A stretch of 64,000 nucleotides of DNA from Verrucomicrobiales bacterium (GCA_024233305.1 JACKPV010000023.1:434001-498000), one strand, 5' to 3'. Shown: positions 10,734 through 19,614, counted from the first letter of the stretch. The notes: generated by a model not told the origin, from the letters alone. Made by a program: numbers and translations.

Positions 10734-13046
10734 TCACGCCTTCGCGAGCCGGACGGCGCAGATTTTGAATTCCGGCTGCTTCGATCCCGGATCGTAGGCG
10801 TCGATGGTGACGCGATTGATGAAGCCCGCCTCGTCCTCCCAGTGGAAGGGGGCGAATACCATGCCGGGCCGCGGCGCGTCGACGACCCGGGCCGTGATGA
10901 TCGCTTCGCCGCGGCGCGAAGTGATGCGCACCGCGTCGCCGGTCCGGATCCCCAGCCGGTCCGCATCGGTCGGGTGGATTTCCACGAAGGGCTTGGGATA
11001 CGCGCGCCGCAGTTCCTCCGCCCGCATTGTCATCGTGCCGGTGTGCCAGTGTTCGAGCACGCGGCCGGTGGAGAGAATGAACGGATACTCGGCGTCGGGC
11101 GGCTCGGCGGGACCCAGCGGCGGTCGCAGCCAGACCACGGCCCGTTTGTCCGGCGCGCCGTAGAACTCGACTTCCCCGGGGGCGAGGGCGGGATTCGCAT
11201 AAGCCCCGGCATCCAGCAGGGGATCCTCGCCCTTCACAAAACGGCGCGCCGTTCCCGGATGCGTCTCCGTGGGCGCCGGCCAGCGGATGCCGCGCTCGCG
11301 TTTGAGGCGTTCCCGCGTCATGCCGGTGAAGTCATAAGCGGTCCCCCGCGAGGCCTCGCGCATCTCGTTCCAGATGTCATCGTCGTCCTTCAACTTGCCG
11401 GCGATGTAGCCGGCGGGAACCACCTCCCGTTGCTCGAGTTCCGCCGCCAGCGCCAACAGGATGTTCAAATCCGAACGGGCCTCGCCCGGCGCCTCGCGCA
11501 GCTTCGGCTGATACTGGTAGCGCCGCTCGGACATCCCGAACACGCCGCTTTTCTCCGTCCACATCGCCGCGGGCAACACCACGTCCGCCAGTTCTGTGGT
11601 CCGGGTGGGATACGCGTCGAGCACGCAGATGAATGGCTTGCCGGGGCGTTCCTTGCCCATGGCGTCGCGATGCGGGGAGACGTTCGGCAGGGAATGCCCG
11701 GGATTCGTGGTCAGGATGAGCATCGCCTTGACCTCATCCCGGCCCAGCGCCCGGAACAGCTCGATGGTGTTCAGTCCCGGTTTGTCGGGGATGGCGCCCG
11801 GACGGCTGCCCCAGAGGGTCTCCATCTGTTGGCGGTGGCCGGCGTTGTCCACCACGCGGCCATACGGAAGGATGTGACACAGGGAGCCGGTGTCCCGCAC
11901 CCCGCCGCACGCGTTGGGCTGTCCGGTCAGGGAGAACGGCGTGGCCCCCGGCTTGCCGATGTTGCCGGTGATGAGATGCAGGTTGTGGACGAGGTTGTTC
12001 GCCCAGACGCCGCGCGTGCGCTGGTTGAGCCCCATCGTCCAGAAGGACATCACCGGCCCTTCGGCGAACAGGGCCGCGGCCTGCTCGATGGCCGCGGCGG
12101 GAACGCCCGAGACTTCAGCCGCCTTCGCGGGCGGGTAGGCCTTCAGGAACTCGACGTAATCATCGAAGCCCACGGAAACCGGGTTCCCATCCTTGACCGC
12201 CTTGAACTGCACCTTCCCGTCGATGAACGCCCGGTCGATCTTGCCGTCGCGGATCAGGCAATGCGCCATGGCGTGCAAAACGATCAGGTCCTGGCCGGGA
12301 ATCGGGTTGAGGTGCAGGTCGGTGATGGCGCCCACCGGACTGCGCCGGGGATCGAGCACGATCACCTTCACGTCCCGGCGCCGCTGCTTGTTCTCGAGGA
12401 TTTGATCGAACAGCACCGGATGACACTCGGCGGTGTTCGAGCCGAGCAGGAAGAACACCCGCGCGTGGTCGATGTCCTCGTAGCATCCCATCGGCTCGTC
12501 CTTGCCGTAGGTGGTGACGTAGCCACCGACGGCGCTGGCCATGCAGAGGCGGGGATTGCCCTCGACGTTGTTGGTGCCGATGCCGCCCTTGAACAGGCGG
12601 TTGGCCAGGTAGCTTTCCTCGCTCAGGGCCTGGCCGGATCCGTAGTAGGCGACGCTGTTCGGGCCGTGGGCCTTGATGGCATCGGCGAACTTGTCCGCCA
12701 CCAGCTTCATTGCCTCGTCCCACGTGGCCCGTTGCAGTCGCCCGTTCTTCCGGATCTGCGGATGCGTGAGGCGGTCTTTCGCATGGACGATCTTCGGCAG
12801 GAACAGGGCCTTGGCGCAAACGAGCCCCTTCGTGGTCGGATGCTCCGGATCGCCGCGCAGGGCGACGAGGCGTCCGTCGCGCACACCGAGCAGGACGCCA
12901 CAACCGGTGCCGCAGAAACGGCAGACGGACTTGGACCACACGATGCCCCCGCTTGCGGCGGCGGCGAGGGACATGCCGGGAGCGGCCACGGCCGCCACCG
13001 CGGCCATGGCGTTCGCCTTCAGGAATTCACGTCGGGAGGTGTTCAT
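10734..13046 (-). CDS. napA: Periplasmic nitrate reductase catalytic subunit NapA
   Basis: A 770-residue molybdopterin-dependent nitrate reductase. The Tat signal is SRREFLKANAMAAVAAV. The N-terminal [4Fe-4S] cluster is CRFCGTGCG followed by GLVCAKALF, and the Mo-ligand Cys is in NPRLCMASAVGGY. MGD-binding segments follow, including a C-terminal molydopterin dinucleotide-binding domain (ILSTGRVLEHWHTGTMT). Length fits NapA/NasA (~750-830); the Tat signal and napDBGH context make it NapA. The start overlaps napD as ATGA. It needs Mo-bisMGD from the neighbouring moa/mob operon. Confidence 0.92.
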   Translation of the reverse strand: MNTSRREFLKANAMAAVAAVAAPGMSLAAAASGGIVWSKSVCRFCGTGCGVLLGVRDGRLVALRGDPEHPTTKGLVCAKALFLPKIVHAKDRLTHPQIRKNGRLQRATWDEAMKLVADKFADAIKAHGPNSVAYYGSGQALSEESYLANRLFKGGIGTNNVEGNPRLCMASAVGGYVTTYGKDEPMGCYEDIDHARVFFLLGSNTAECHPVLFDQILENKQRRRDVKVIVLDPRRSPVGAITDLHLNPIPGQDLIVLHAMAHCLIRDGKIDRAFIDGKVQFKAVKDGNPVSVGFDDYVEFLKAYPPAKAAEVSGVPAAAIEQAAALFAEGPVMSFWTMGLNQRTRGVWANNLVHNLHLITGNIGKPGATPFSLTGQPNACGGVRDTGSLCHILPYGRVVDNAGHRQQMETLWGSRPGAIPDKPGLNTIELFRALGRDEVKAMLILTTNPGHSLPNVSPHRDAMGKERPGKPFICVLDAYPTRTTELADVVLPAAMWTEKSGVFGMSERRYQYQPKLREAPGEARSDLNILLALAAELEQREVVPAGYIAGKLKDDDDIWNEMREASRGTAYDFTGMTRERLKRERGIRWPAPTETHPGTARRFVKGEDPLLDAGAYANPALAPGEVEFYGAPDKRAVVWLRPPLGPAEPPDAEYPFILSTGRVLEHWHTGTMTMRAEELRRAYPKPFVEIHPTDADRLGIRTGDAVRITSRRGEAIITARVVDAPRPGMVFAPFHWEDEAGFINRVTIDAYDPGSKQPEFKICAVRLAKA

Positions 13047-13390
13047 GGAATGGGTTGAGTCGGGCTTGCAGGTTGCGGGGTTGCGGCCGCGGAGGGCGAC
13101 GCCGGCTCCGGGGCCGGGTCATCCAGTTCCACGGAGACGGGCCACACTCCCAGGACACCGTCGGTGGCGGCCACGTCGCGGGTGAGTTGAAGGTGCGCCT
13201 CTTCGAGGCTGCCGGCCTCGACGAGCAGGCCGACCTTGCCAGCCGCGTCGAGGGCGAAGACGGTCACCCCCGGCAGGGCGCGCAAACCGTCACACGCCGC
13301 GGTTGTCCGGGCGTCGTCCACCCTGGCGAAGGCCCCCATCACCACGGCCGCCGGCGTTTCGTCGCTCGTCGTTTTCGGCAGATCGTTCAT
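13043..13390 (-). CDS. napD: NapD-like chaperone for NapA maturation
   Basis: A 115-residue small cytoplasmic protein of the NapD family, which binds the Tat signal of NapA until the cofactor is inserted. The ferredoxin-like fold pattern is visible: AAVVMGAFARVDDA at the start, LRALPGVTVFALD, KVGLLVEAGSLEEAHLQL and GVLGVWPVSVELDD. A Pro/Ala-rich tail follows. First gene of the nap operon, overlapping napA by 4 bp. The ATG at 13390 is used; another ATG-like start 9 bp upstream is possible. Confidence 0.8.
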   Translation of the reverse strand: MNDLPKTTSDETPAAVVMGAFARVDDARTTAACDGLRALPGVTVFALDAAGKVGLLVEAGSLEEAHLQLTRDVAATDGVLGVWPVSVELDDPAPEPASPSAAATPQPASPTQPIP

Positions 13391-13482
13391 CGCGCACATC
13401 CGTTGGGCATCCGGATTGTCGGCGCCCCTGCGAACACGGTTGTCCGCGCCAGAACACGACAACGGGCCAATCAAGGCGTGTA

Positions 13483-13524
13483 ATTATCGGGTGGCGAATT
13501 GCTCCGGTCATTGACCTGGGTCAA
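13483..13524 (-). promoter_or_regulatory. Class-II FNR-type promoter of the nap operon
   Basis: A perfect palindrome TTGACCTGGGTCAA lies at 13511-13524. On the minus strand a GATAAT hexamer lies at 13488-13483. If that is the -10 box, transcription starts near 13476 and the palindrome centre falls at -41.5, the standard position for an FNR/Crp activator that contacts polymerase. The expected leader to napD is about 86 nt. The activator could be the Crp/Fnr protein encoded at 25220 or another family member. Confidence 0.7.
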
Positions 13525-13542
13525 AACGAGAGTGGCGACGAT

Positions 13543-13730
13543 TCAATGGGCCGTAGCCGCTGACGTGCAGTCGGCGCTGATCTTCATGGGCCTGGGAGGT
13601 CCGGCCGGCTCCGAACGGCCGTCACGTTTTGATGAATCGTCACGCCCGGCGGCGGGCGGGCGGCTTCCGTTTCCCCTCCAATGTCTGTGCCCAACGGCGC
13701 CCATCCGCGGTGGATCCAACTGCATGGTTA
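13543..13730. repeat. Dispersed repeat, partial copy A
   Basis: The sequence from 13553 (GTAGCCGCTGACGTGCAGTC) matches the terminal repeat of the MITE-like element seen complete at 24784-24935 and 37542-37693. The interior is similar, including the stretch TCACGTTTTGATGAATCGTC. After about 13690 it shifts to the CATCCGCGGTGGATCC...CTGCATGG end of the longer repeat, so it looks like a copy with the middle deleted. It occupies the gap between the nap promoter and the end of moaA. Confidence 0.7.
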
Positions 13731-13778
13731 CGGCTTGGCGGATCTGCGTGATCCGGGCCTCCATTGATCCCGGGCGCT

Positions 13779-14753
13779 TCACCCGCCGATGGCCGTCATC
13801 GGCCGGCAAGGGGCGTATTCCCCGCAGAAGGCGTGCCGGGCCGGCTTTTGCCGCAGCGCTGCCCGGAACTGCGCCGTCAATCCGGCATTGCCGGTTCCCG
13901 ACCGAAGCAGGGCGCGCAGGTCGATTTCCCCGTCGTTGCCCAGGCAGGGGCGGAGTTGGCCGTCGGCGGTCAGGCGCATGCGGTTGCAGGTGTCGCAGAA
14001 ATGGGGCGTGGTGAGGGCGCCGATGAAACCGACGAGGGCCCCGGTCCGGGCCAGACGAAAGTACTTCGCCGGGCCGTGGCCCAGACGGAGGTTCGGCGCC
14101 GGGATCAACTCCTCCTCCCGCCGCAGTTCGTCCATCACTTCGGCGACGGAAAGAAAGGCGGTTTCGTCCAGGCCCTCCGTTTCGGTGACCGGCATCAATT
14201 CGATCAGGCGCAACGGCAGCCCCAACCCGGCGGCAAACCGGATCAAGGGCCGGATCTCCGCCTCGTTGTGACCGCGCAGCAGCACGGTGTTGAGCTTCAT
14301 CCGTTCGTAGCCAACCGCCACCGCCGCCCGAATGCCGGCGATGGCGCTCTCCACTCGTCCGCCGGTAATGCGGCGATATGCCTCCGGCGAGAGCGCGTCC
14401 AGGCTCACGTTCACCGTATCGAGACCGGCCTCCCGCAGCGGCGCGGCGAGAGTCGCAAGCCGGGTGCCGTTGGTGGACAGGCCAATCCGCTCGACGCCCG
14501 GGATTCCCCGCATGGCGCGCACGAGTTCCACCACATCGCGCCGCACGAGGGGTTCGCCGCCGGTCAGGCGGAACTTCCGGAAACCCAACCCGGCGGCCAC
14601 GCGCACCACCCGGAGGATCTCCTCCGACGTGAGCGCGTCGGGAGTCTGTTCCCAACCACAGTAACCCTCCGGCATGCAGTAGAGACAACGCTCGTTGCAC
14701 CGATCCGTGATCGAGAGGCGCAGGTAATCGATGATCCGGCCGCAGGCGTCCAT
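13779..14753 (-). CDS. moaA: GTP 3',8-cyclase MoaA
   Basis: A 324-residue radical-SAM enzyme for the first step of molybdenum-cofactor synthesis, converting GTP to cyclic 3',8-H2GTP. The SAM cluster is CNERCLYC, and the glycine-rich SAM site is LTGGEPLVR. The C-terminal substrate cluster is in CDTCNRMRLTADGQLRPCLG. The C-terminal Gly-Gly (AIGG) needed for activity is intact. Last gene of the moco operon, 3 bp after mogA. Confidence 0.95.
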   Translation of the reverse strand: MDACGRIIDYLRLSITDRCNERCLYCMPEGYCGWEQTPDALTSEEILRVVRVAAGLGFRKFRLTGGEPLVRRDVVELVRAMRGIPGVERIGLSTNGTRLATLAAPLREAGLDTVNVSLDALSPEAYRRITGGRVESAIAGIRAAVAVGYERMKLNTVLLRGHNEAEIRPLIRFAAGLGLPLRLIELMPVTETEGLDETAFLSVAEVMDELRREEELIPAPNLRLGHGPAKYFRLARTGALVGFIGALTTPHFCDTCNRMRLTADGQLRPCLGNDGEIDLRALLRSGTGNAGLTAQFRAALRQKPARHAFCGEYAPCRPMTAIGG

Positions 14754-14756
14754 GGT

Positions 14757-15269
14757 CTACGGAAGGGAGGCGGGTTTGGCAGGCGGCGCATGCGGATCGC
14801 GACCGTGCAGGTGGGCCACGCCTTCCCGGATGGCATCCGCGAGCAACCCGAGGCACTCGGCCACGGCGCGCGGTTTGCCGGGCAGGTTGACGATGAGCGT
14901 TCGACCCCGAACGCCGGCGGTGGCGCGGGAGAGGATTGATGTGCGCACCCGGGCGAAGGACTGCAGGCGCATCAACTCGCCAAAGCCGGGCAGTTCCTTC
15001 TCCAAAACTTGGCGCGTGGCTTCCGGCGTGACATCGCGCTCGCCGATGCCGGTGCCGCCGGTGGTGACCACCAGGTCGCACTGTTCCTCGTCCGCGAACG
15101 CGCGGAGTCGGGCGACGATGGCCGGCACTTCATCCGGCACCACCGCGGCCAGGAACGCGGTCGTCTCCCCGAACTCCCCGCGCAACAGCCGTTCGATCTC
15201 CGGCCCGCTGCGATCCGCATACACGCCGGTGCTCGCCCGATCACTGATGGTGAGGCGGCCGATCTTCAT
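14757..15269 (-). CDS. mogA: Molybdopterin adenylyltransferase (MogA/MoaB family)
   Basis: A 170-residue MoCF-domain protein that adenylates molybdopterin before metal insertion. Visible motifs are the opening IGRLTISDRASTGVYADRSGP, VTTGGTGIGERDVTPE with the conserved TTGGTG and the PGKPRAVAECL end. The ATG overlaps the moaC stop (ATGA), which decides the start. It is followed by moaA after 3 bp. Confidence 0.92.
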   Translation of the reverse strand: MKIGRLTISDRASTGVYADRSGPEIERLLRGEFGETTAFLAAVVPDEVPAIVARLRAFADEEQCDLVVTTGGTGIGERDVTPEATRQVLEKELPGFGELMRLQSFARVRTSILSRATAGVRGRTLIVNLPGKPRAVAECLGLLADAIREGVAHLHGRDPHAPPAKPASLP

Positions 15270-15751
15270 TGTTTGACCTTTTCGACGAGGTGGAGGCCCT
15301 CGATGCGCATGTCTTTGTCCACCGCCTTGCACATGTCGTAAAGGGTCAACGCCGCCACGCTCACGCCGGTCAGGGCTTCCATTTCGACGCCGGTTTGCGC
15401 GGTGGTTTCCGCCGTGCATCGCACCACGACGGCATCGCGACGGACGCGAAACGCCACCTCCACGTGGCACAACGAAAGCGGGTGACAGAGGGGGATCAAC
15501 CCGGACGTCTGCTTCGCCGCCTGAATGCCGGCGATCTGCGCGACGGTGAGCACATCGCCCTTGGGCAGCGCCCGGGCGCGCAGGGCGCGGATGGTGGCCG
15601 GGGCGCAAACCAATCGCCCTTCCGCCACGGCCCGACGTCGCAGGGGTGGCTTGTCCCCCACGTTTACCATGCGCGCCTCGCCGCGGGCGTTCAGGTGGGA
15701 GAACTCCCCGGTCGTGGATGGGCGGATCGTCCTGGCAGCCGGCTTCTTCAT
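15266..15751 (-). CDS. moaC: Cyclic pyranopterin monophosphate synthase MoaC
   Basis: A 161-residue enzyme that turns the MoaA product into cyclic pyranopterin monophosphate. Conserved stretches visible: MVNVGDKP, KGDVLTVAQIAGIQAAKQTS, LIPLCHPLSL, TGVEMEALTGVSVAALTLYDMCKA and the C-terminal KDMRIEGLHLVEK. Full length. It overlaps moeA upstream and mogA downstream by 4 bp each. Confidence 0.95.
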   Translation of the reverse strand: MKKPAARTIRPSTTGEFSHLNARGEARMVNVGDKPPLRRRAVAEGRLVCAPATIRALRARALPKGDVLTVAQIAGIQAAKQTSGLIPLCHPLSLCHVEVAFRVRRDAVVVRCTAETTAQTGVEMEALTGVSVAALTLYDMCKAVDKDMRIEGLHLVEKVKQ

Positions 15752-16974
15752 GCGTCGGGAGAGGTTGCGAGGTATTCAACGACGGCGCCAGCCGCGAGCC
15801 CGCCTGTGTGCGGCGGGATGCGCACCAGGGCGTTGGCCGTGGCCAGCGCGGTCAGATCGCCGGAGCTGCGCCACGGCAAGGGTGTGAGGCCGGTTCCGTC
15901 CACTCCCGGCGCCAGCCGGGCGGGCCAGAGGGTTTCACGGGGATTTGGGGCGTCCAGGAACTCCACGGCCAGCCGCCCGGGGACGAAGCCGCTTCGCGGT
16001 GCCAACCCGCTGAAGGCGTCGATGGCTTGGCGCACGTAGAGGTTCAGGCAGACGAAGTGCGCCAGAGGATTGCCCGGCAGCCCGAAGGCCAGCGCCTCCG
16101 CGCGCGAACCGAACAGCATCGGCTTGCCCGGCCGGGTGGTCGTGCGGCGAACGTGCAGGACGAACCCCAGTTCCTCCAGCAGGGAAGCCGTGAAATCGTG
16201 CGGGCCAACGCTGGCGCCTCCAGAGATCAGCAGCAGATTCCAGGGCGGCTGGTCGGATTCCGAATTCCGGATTTCGGCTCTCGCGGCTGCGCGCTCTTCC
16301 GGCGCGCGCAGCTGTTCCGGCGCGATCCCCCATTGGGCGAGGAAGGCGCGCACGAGGGTTGAATTCGAGTCGCGGATCTGGCCGGTTTCCGGCGTCCGTT
16401 CCGGCGGCACGATTTCGTTGCCCGTCACCAGATGCAGCACCCGCGGCCTTCGGGATACCAGCGGCTGCGGGTGGCCGATACCCGCCAGCAAACCCAGCGT
16501 CCCGGGCAACAACCGCGTGCCCGCCGCCACCAACGTCCACCCCGCCCGGGCGTCCTCGCCCCGAAAACGGATGCAGCGCTCCGGGCCGCGCCGATGCACC
16601 GTCAACCGGTCGCCCTCGACCGAGGTTTCCTCCTTGATCACAACCTGGAGGCCGTCGCCCGGCAACGCGCCGCCGGTGGCGATTTGAACGGCTTGACCCC
16701 ACTCGAGTTCACGCGGCCGCCACTCGCCGGCCCGGATACGTTCCACGATGCGGAACACGGTGGAATCATCGTCCAGGCGGACCGCGAAGCCGTCCATGGC
16801 CGACCGGTCGAAAGGCGGTTGGTCCTCGGGCGCGGTGACCGTCTCGCGCAGGACCCGTCCGAGGGCTTCATCCAGAGCAACGCGTTCTGCGGCGAGCGGA
16901 CCGGCATGAGCGCGCACCAGAGCGATGACCTCATCCACCGAAGTCGGGGCCGGTGGCGTGGAGGCAGGCGTCAT
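15748..16974 (-). CDS. moeA: Molybdopterin molybdenumtransferase MoeA
   Basis: A 408-residue enzyme that inserts molybdate into adenylated molybdopterin. Visible: PFDRSAMDGFAV (conserved DRSAMDG), TGGALPGDGLQVVIKEE, VTGNEIV, RDSNSTLVRAFL, ISGGASVGPHDF and FGLPGNPLAHFV, in the normal order, ending in the C-terminal beta-barrel domain. The ATG overlaps the moaE stop (ATGA). Confidence 0.94.
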   Translation of the reverse strand: MTPASTPPAPTSVDEVIALVRAHAGPLAAERVALDEALGRVLRETVTAPEDQPPFDRSAMDGFAVRLDDDSTVFRIVERIRAGEWRPRELEWGQAVQIATGGALPGDGLQVVIKEETSVEGDRLTVHRRGPERCIRFRGEDARAGWTLVAAGTRLLPGTLGLLAGIGHPQPLVSRRPRVLHLVTGNEIVPPERTPETGQIRDSNSTLVRAFLAQWGIAPEQLRAPEERAAARAEIRNSESDQPPWNLLLISGGASVGPHDFTASLLEELGFVLHVRRTTTRPGKPMLFGSRAEALAFGLPGNPLAHFVCLNLYVRQAIDAFSGLAPRSGFVPGRLAVEFLDAPNPRETLWPARLAPGVDGTGLTPLPWRSSGDLTALATANALVRIPPHTGGLAAGAVVEYLATSPDA

Positions 16975-17396
16975 GGCGTGGGGCCGGCGGCGGTGTCCGT
17001 CGCCGGAGCGAAGAGCGCGCGCCGCTTCCAGATCGGCACGTCCTGTTTGAGTTGGTCCATGAACTCCGCGAGCAGGGCAAAGGCCTCCCGCCGATGCGAA
17101 GCGGCAACCCCGATCCAGATGGCCGCCTCGCCGACCGGCACAACGCCCACCCGATGGATCACCCACACTCCGGTGCACGGGTGGTGTTGCCCCAGTTGTT
17201 CCAGCAGCTTCCGCATTACGGCGAGGGCCATCCCATGGTAAGCCTCGTATTCCAGGGCGGTGATCGTCCGCCCGTCCTCTTCGCCGCGCACCACGCCCGA
17301 AAACTCCGCCAACGCCCCGATCCCGCCATCCGGTCCCAACCCGGAGATATTCGGGGGAACGATGCGTTCGGTTGTCAGTTGGGCTTCAATTCGCAT
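16971..17396 (-). CDS. moaE: Molybdopterin synthase large subunit MoaE
   Basis: A 141-residue catalytic subunit that adds the dithiolene sulfurs delivered by MoaD. Diagnostic are GALAEFSGVVRG, LEYEAYHGMA, IHRVGVVPVGE and the C-terminal lysines in MDQLKQDVPIWKRR. It is 111 bp downstream of moaD, the only clear gap in the operon, and overlaps moeA by 4 bp. Confidence 0.94.
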   Translation of the reverse strand: MRIEAQLTTERIVPPNISGLGPDGGIGALAEFSGVVRGEEDGRTITALEYEAYHGMALAVMRKLLEQLGQHHPCTGVWVIHRVGVVPVGEAAIWIGVAASHRREAFALLAEFMDQLKQDVPIWKRRALFAPATDTAAGPTP

Positions 17397-17507
17397 GACC
17401 GGGCAGCTGTCGCGAAACTCGAGTTCGGCAGAGGGGCGGCGCGACGGTCGGGCTTCCGCCCCCCCGGACCGCTGTCGGCGCGCTTGCGTCCATGCTCCGG
17501 AACCTGT

Positions 17508-17747
17508 TCAGCCCCCCGAGACCGGGGGAATCAAGGCCACTTCGTCGCCCGCCAGGAAGACCTCGTCCGGTCGGGCGTATTCGCCGTTCCGCGCCAGTCG
17601 CGTCGTGCGGCGATGCACGGTGACGGCGGGCCATTCCCGTTCCAGCCGCGCCCAGATGTCCGCTGCGGTGAGCGGTCCGGTTTCCGGCCAGCGGATTTCC
17701 TCCCGTCCGGTGGCGTCCTTCAATTGAGCAAAAAACAAAATGCGCAT
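17508..17747 (-). CDS. moaD: Molybdopterin synthase sulfur-carrier subunit MoaD
   Basis: A 79-residue ubiquitin-fold sulfur carrier. It begins MRILFFAQLKDATG and ends in the Gly-Gly thiocarboxylation tail (ALIPPVSGG). The inner ATG at 17747 is preferred; a 6-codon longer ATG start at 17765 overlaps mobA. No moeB is seen in the window, so MoaD activation must come from elsewhere. Confidence 0.92.
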   Translation of the reverse strand: MRILFFAQLKDATGREEIRWPETGPLTAADIWARLEREWPAVTVHRRTTRLARNGEYARPDEVFLAGDEVALIPPVSGG

Positions 17748-17761
17748 CCCCGAGTCCTCGG

Positions 17762-18427
17762 TCACGATTCGCGCGGCATCCGTGCGGGGCCAACCTGCAC
17801 GTCGTCGGGCAGGTTCCAGTTCGCAAACGTGGAGGCAGCGTCCGACGGCAGATCCAGAACCCGGATCAGGCCGTGCTCCCGGCAGGCTAACGCGAAACCG
17901 CGGGCGCTGTTTTGACCTGCATCAAGCCGCTCCGCCGCAATCGCCCGGGCCGCTGCGGGGTAGCAGGCGGCGAGCGGTTCGAGCCGGCCATCCACCCGCG
18001 GCACCGCGCCCCCCGAACTCCGGCCAGCCGCGAGCACCTGCGCCAACATGCTGGTGGTCATGCACGGCAGATCGACCGCCAGCACGAGGATCCGGTCGCA
18101 GCGCGCCAGGGCCAGGGCCCGTTCCATGCCTGCGAGGGGGCCTTGTCCCGGATGGCGATCCGCCAGTACCGGCACGCCGAGGTTCGCGTAGTCGTTTCGA
18201 GCCCGGGCGGCGATGAAGATCTCGTCGGGGGCCAGTTCACGGATCAGAGCCAGTTGGCGGACAATCAACGGTTGGCCGTCTACTTCCAACCAGGCCTTGT
18301 CGCGTCCCATCCGGCGCGATTGCCCCCCGGCGAGCAACACGGCACTGAACCGCTCCGACCGCGCGACGCGCGGCCCGCCAGAGAATCCGCGCGGCGCGCT
18401 CGCCGGGTGGTCCAGGTGGTCACGCAT
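17762..18427 (-). CDS. mobA: Molybdenum cofactor guanylyltransferase MobA
   Basis: A 221-residue GTP-dependent nucleotidyltransferase that makes Mo-bisMGD, the cofactor NapA requires. The nucleotide-binding motif LLAGGQSRRMGRDKAWLEVDG is clear, split by AGG...RMG...DK residues, followed by DRHPGQGPLAGMERAL and LAVDLPCMT. ATG at 18427 follows a GTG at 18430; either could serve. It overlaps the end of the MOSC gene. Confidence 0.92.
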   Translation of the reverse strand: MRDHLDHPASAPRGFSGGPRVARSERFSAVLLAGGQSRRMGRDKAWLEVDGQPLIVRQLALIRELAPDEIFIAARARNDYANLGVPVLADRHPGQGPLAGMERALALARCDRILVLAVDLPCMTTSMLAQVLAAGRSSGGAVPRVDGRLEPLAACYPAAARAIAAERLDAGQNSARGFALACREHGLIRVLDLPSDAASTFANWNLPDDVQVGPARMPRES

Positions 18428-18884
18428 CACGCCGCAGCACGCCGTCGGTGAGGATCTTCGCCCGCAATCCGCCGTTGCCCCGCATCCATTCCTCGGCCCG
18501 GCGGTCGCGGAAGGCCTCGTTCATCCAATAGCAGGGACGGCATTCCTCGGTGCCGAGAAAGCGCACGCCTTGAATCTCGAACTCCCGGCCGATCAGTTCG
18601 TTCAGGTCCGCGCCGAACGTGATCACGTTCCGCCGGAAGTTCGCGGGGGAGGCGTCCGGCAACCCGAGTTCCCGGCACATTCGCTCGTACATCTCTGCGG
18701 CGAAGAACGTGATCTGTCCTTTGAAATCCGGCTGATGATCGAAATAACGGTCCCCGCGGAGGCCGCGGCCGGCCACACACTCGATCGCGTCGACCTCGAG
18801 GATCGGATGGGGCCCGGGCGGCTGGTCGTGATGGCCGCGATAATTGTGACCGGGCGAGATGAAGATGTGACGCACCACCGGCAT
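18420..18884 (-). CDS. MOSC-domain protein
   Basis: A 154-residue stand-alone MOSC domain (sulfur-carrier domain related to the C-terminus of Moco sulfurase). Visible: GLRGDRYFDH, FFAAEMYERMC, FRRNVITFGADLNELIG and the conserved FLGTEECRPCYWM, whose Cys carries the sulfur in this family. First gene of the moco operon, overlapping mobA. A role in cofactor sulfuration or detoxification is inferred from the family, not shown. Confidence 0.85.
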   Translation of the reverse strand: MPVVRHIFISPGHNYRGHHDQPPGPHPILEVDAIECVAGRGLRGDRYFDHQPDFKGQITFFAAEMYERMCRELGLPDASPANFRRNVITFGADLNELIGREFEIQGVRFLGTEECRPCYWMNEAFRDRRAEEWMRGNGGLRAKILTDGVLRRDA

Positions 18885-19546
18885 TCCGGGCGTTAGTGCC
18901 GCCCCCCGAGGTTCTTCGCAAGCCAATTGTGCGGGAGCGGCGCGTTGCCGATGTCCTCCTCCCCGCTGTCCCGGAGCAGACCGGGCCATGGGGCGCACTT
19001 TCCTGGAGGCCCGGATCGGCAGCTGACCAGCAGTGAGCAATCACGGCTTGGTGCGCACCGATGGAATCCCGGCGAAACCCCGGACGGTTACCCGTCGGCG
19101 ACGGCGCATGCCGAGCGGACCAAGCCCGATTCGTCTCCTCCGACCTTGTATCCGAGCAACTCCGTTAATTCTCTTCTTGGCGTGAATGCGGGCACGCACA
19201 ATGAACCGAATCCCATCACGCCGGGAATCGAGGGCAAGGCGCCCGCGAACCGGGTGGCGGCGTTTCTCGATCTGTTTGGCGTTTGGACCGAAGCCGATCT
19301 TGAGGGGTTCAACGGCGGGGTTGCTGACTTCGACAGGATCGATCCAGAGGAGGAAGCGCCATGACCTCCCCGGCGCGCCGGTGGCAACGGAGAACCTGAC
19401 CCTCATCCGGCATCGAGATGGCGCATGCCGACCGGGAGGCTTCATCCGGCTTTCTCCCAACGACGGGCGCCTGACGAATCACTCGTCCGGGAAGCCGGAA
19501 TCCAACCACCCCGCCCCCCCGCCGCCGACAAACCTCGCCGAAAAAC
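18885..19546. other. Gap between divergent moco operon and cysK
   Basis: About 660 bp. It should hold the promoter of the moco operon, but I see no convincing -10/-35 or Moco-riboswitch-like structure for it. The plus strand holds an antitoxin-like gene remnant (separate entry). A C-run lies near 19510-19520. Otherwise nothing recognisable. Confidence 0.5.
19195..19363 (+). pseudogene. Antitoxin-like gene remnant
   Basis: The plus-strand frame ending at 19363 codes for VAAFLDLFGVWTEADLEGF and then ADFDRIDPEEE, an acidic C-terminus resembling small VapB-type antitoxins. Upstream the frame reads into low-quality sequence without a clear start. An ATG overlaps its stop (as a toxin gene normally would) but that frame closes after about a dozen codons. 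I read it as the 3' end of an antitoxin gene whose toxin is lost; family assignment is tentative. Confidence 0.3.
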
Positions 19547-19575
19547 TTGCCGACACCAGCGAGATGTCCTATTAA
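19547..19575 (+). promoter_or_regulatory. Putative sigma-70 promoter for cysK operon
   Basis: TTGCCG at 19547-19552 and TATTAA at 19570-19575 are separated by 17 bp, the optimal spacing. The AT-rich stretch stands out in GC-rich surroundings and lies about 40 bp before the cysK ATG. Confidence 0.5.
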
Positions 19576-19614
19576 TTCGACCAACTTACTAAACATTAAT
19601 CAGAGATCGAGGCA

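Noticed and set aside
9642..13058. A very long plus-strand open frame (1138 codons) opposite the nap genes
   Set aside because: Antisense shadow of napA/napG with high-GC codon bias; protein is low-complexity Arg/Gly/His-rich and the minus-strand genes are certain.
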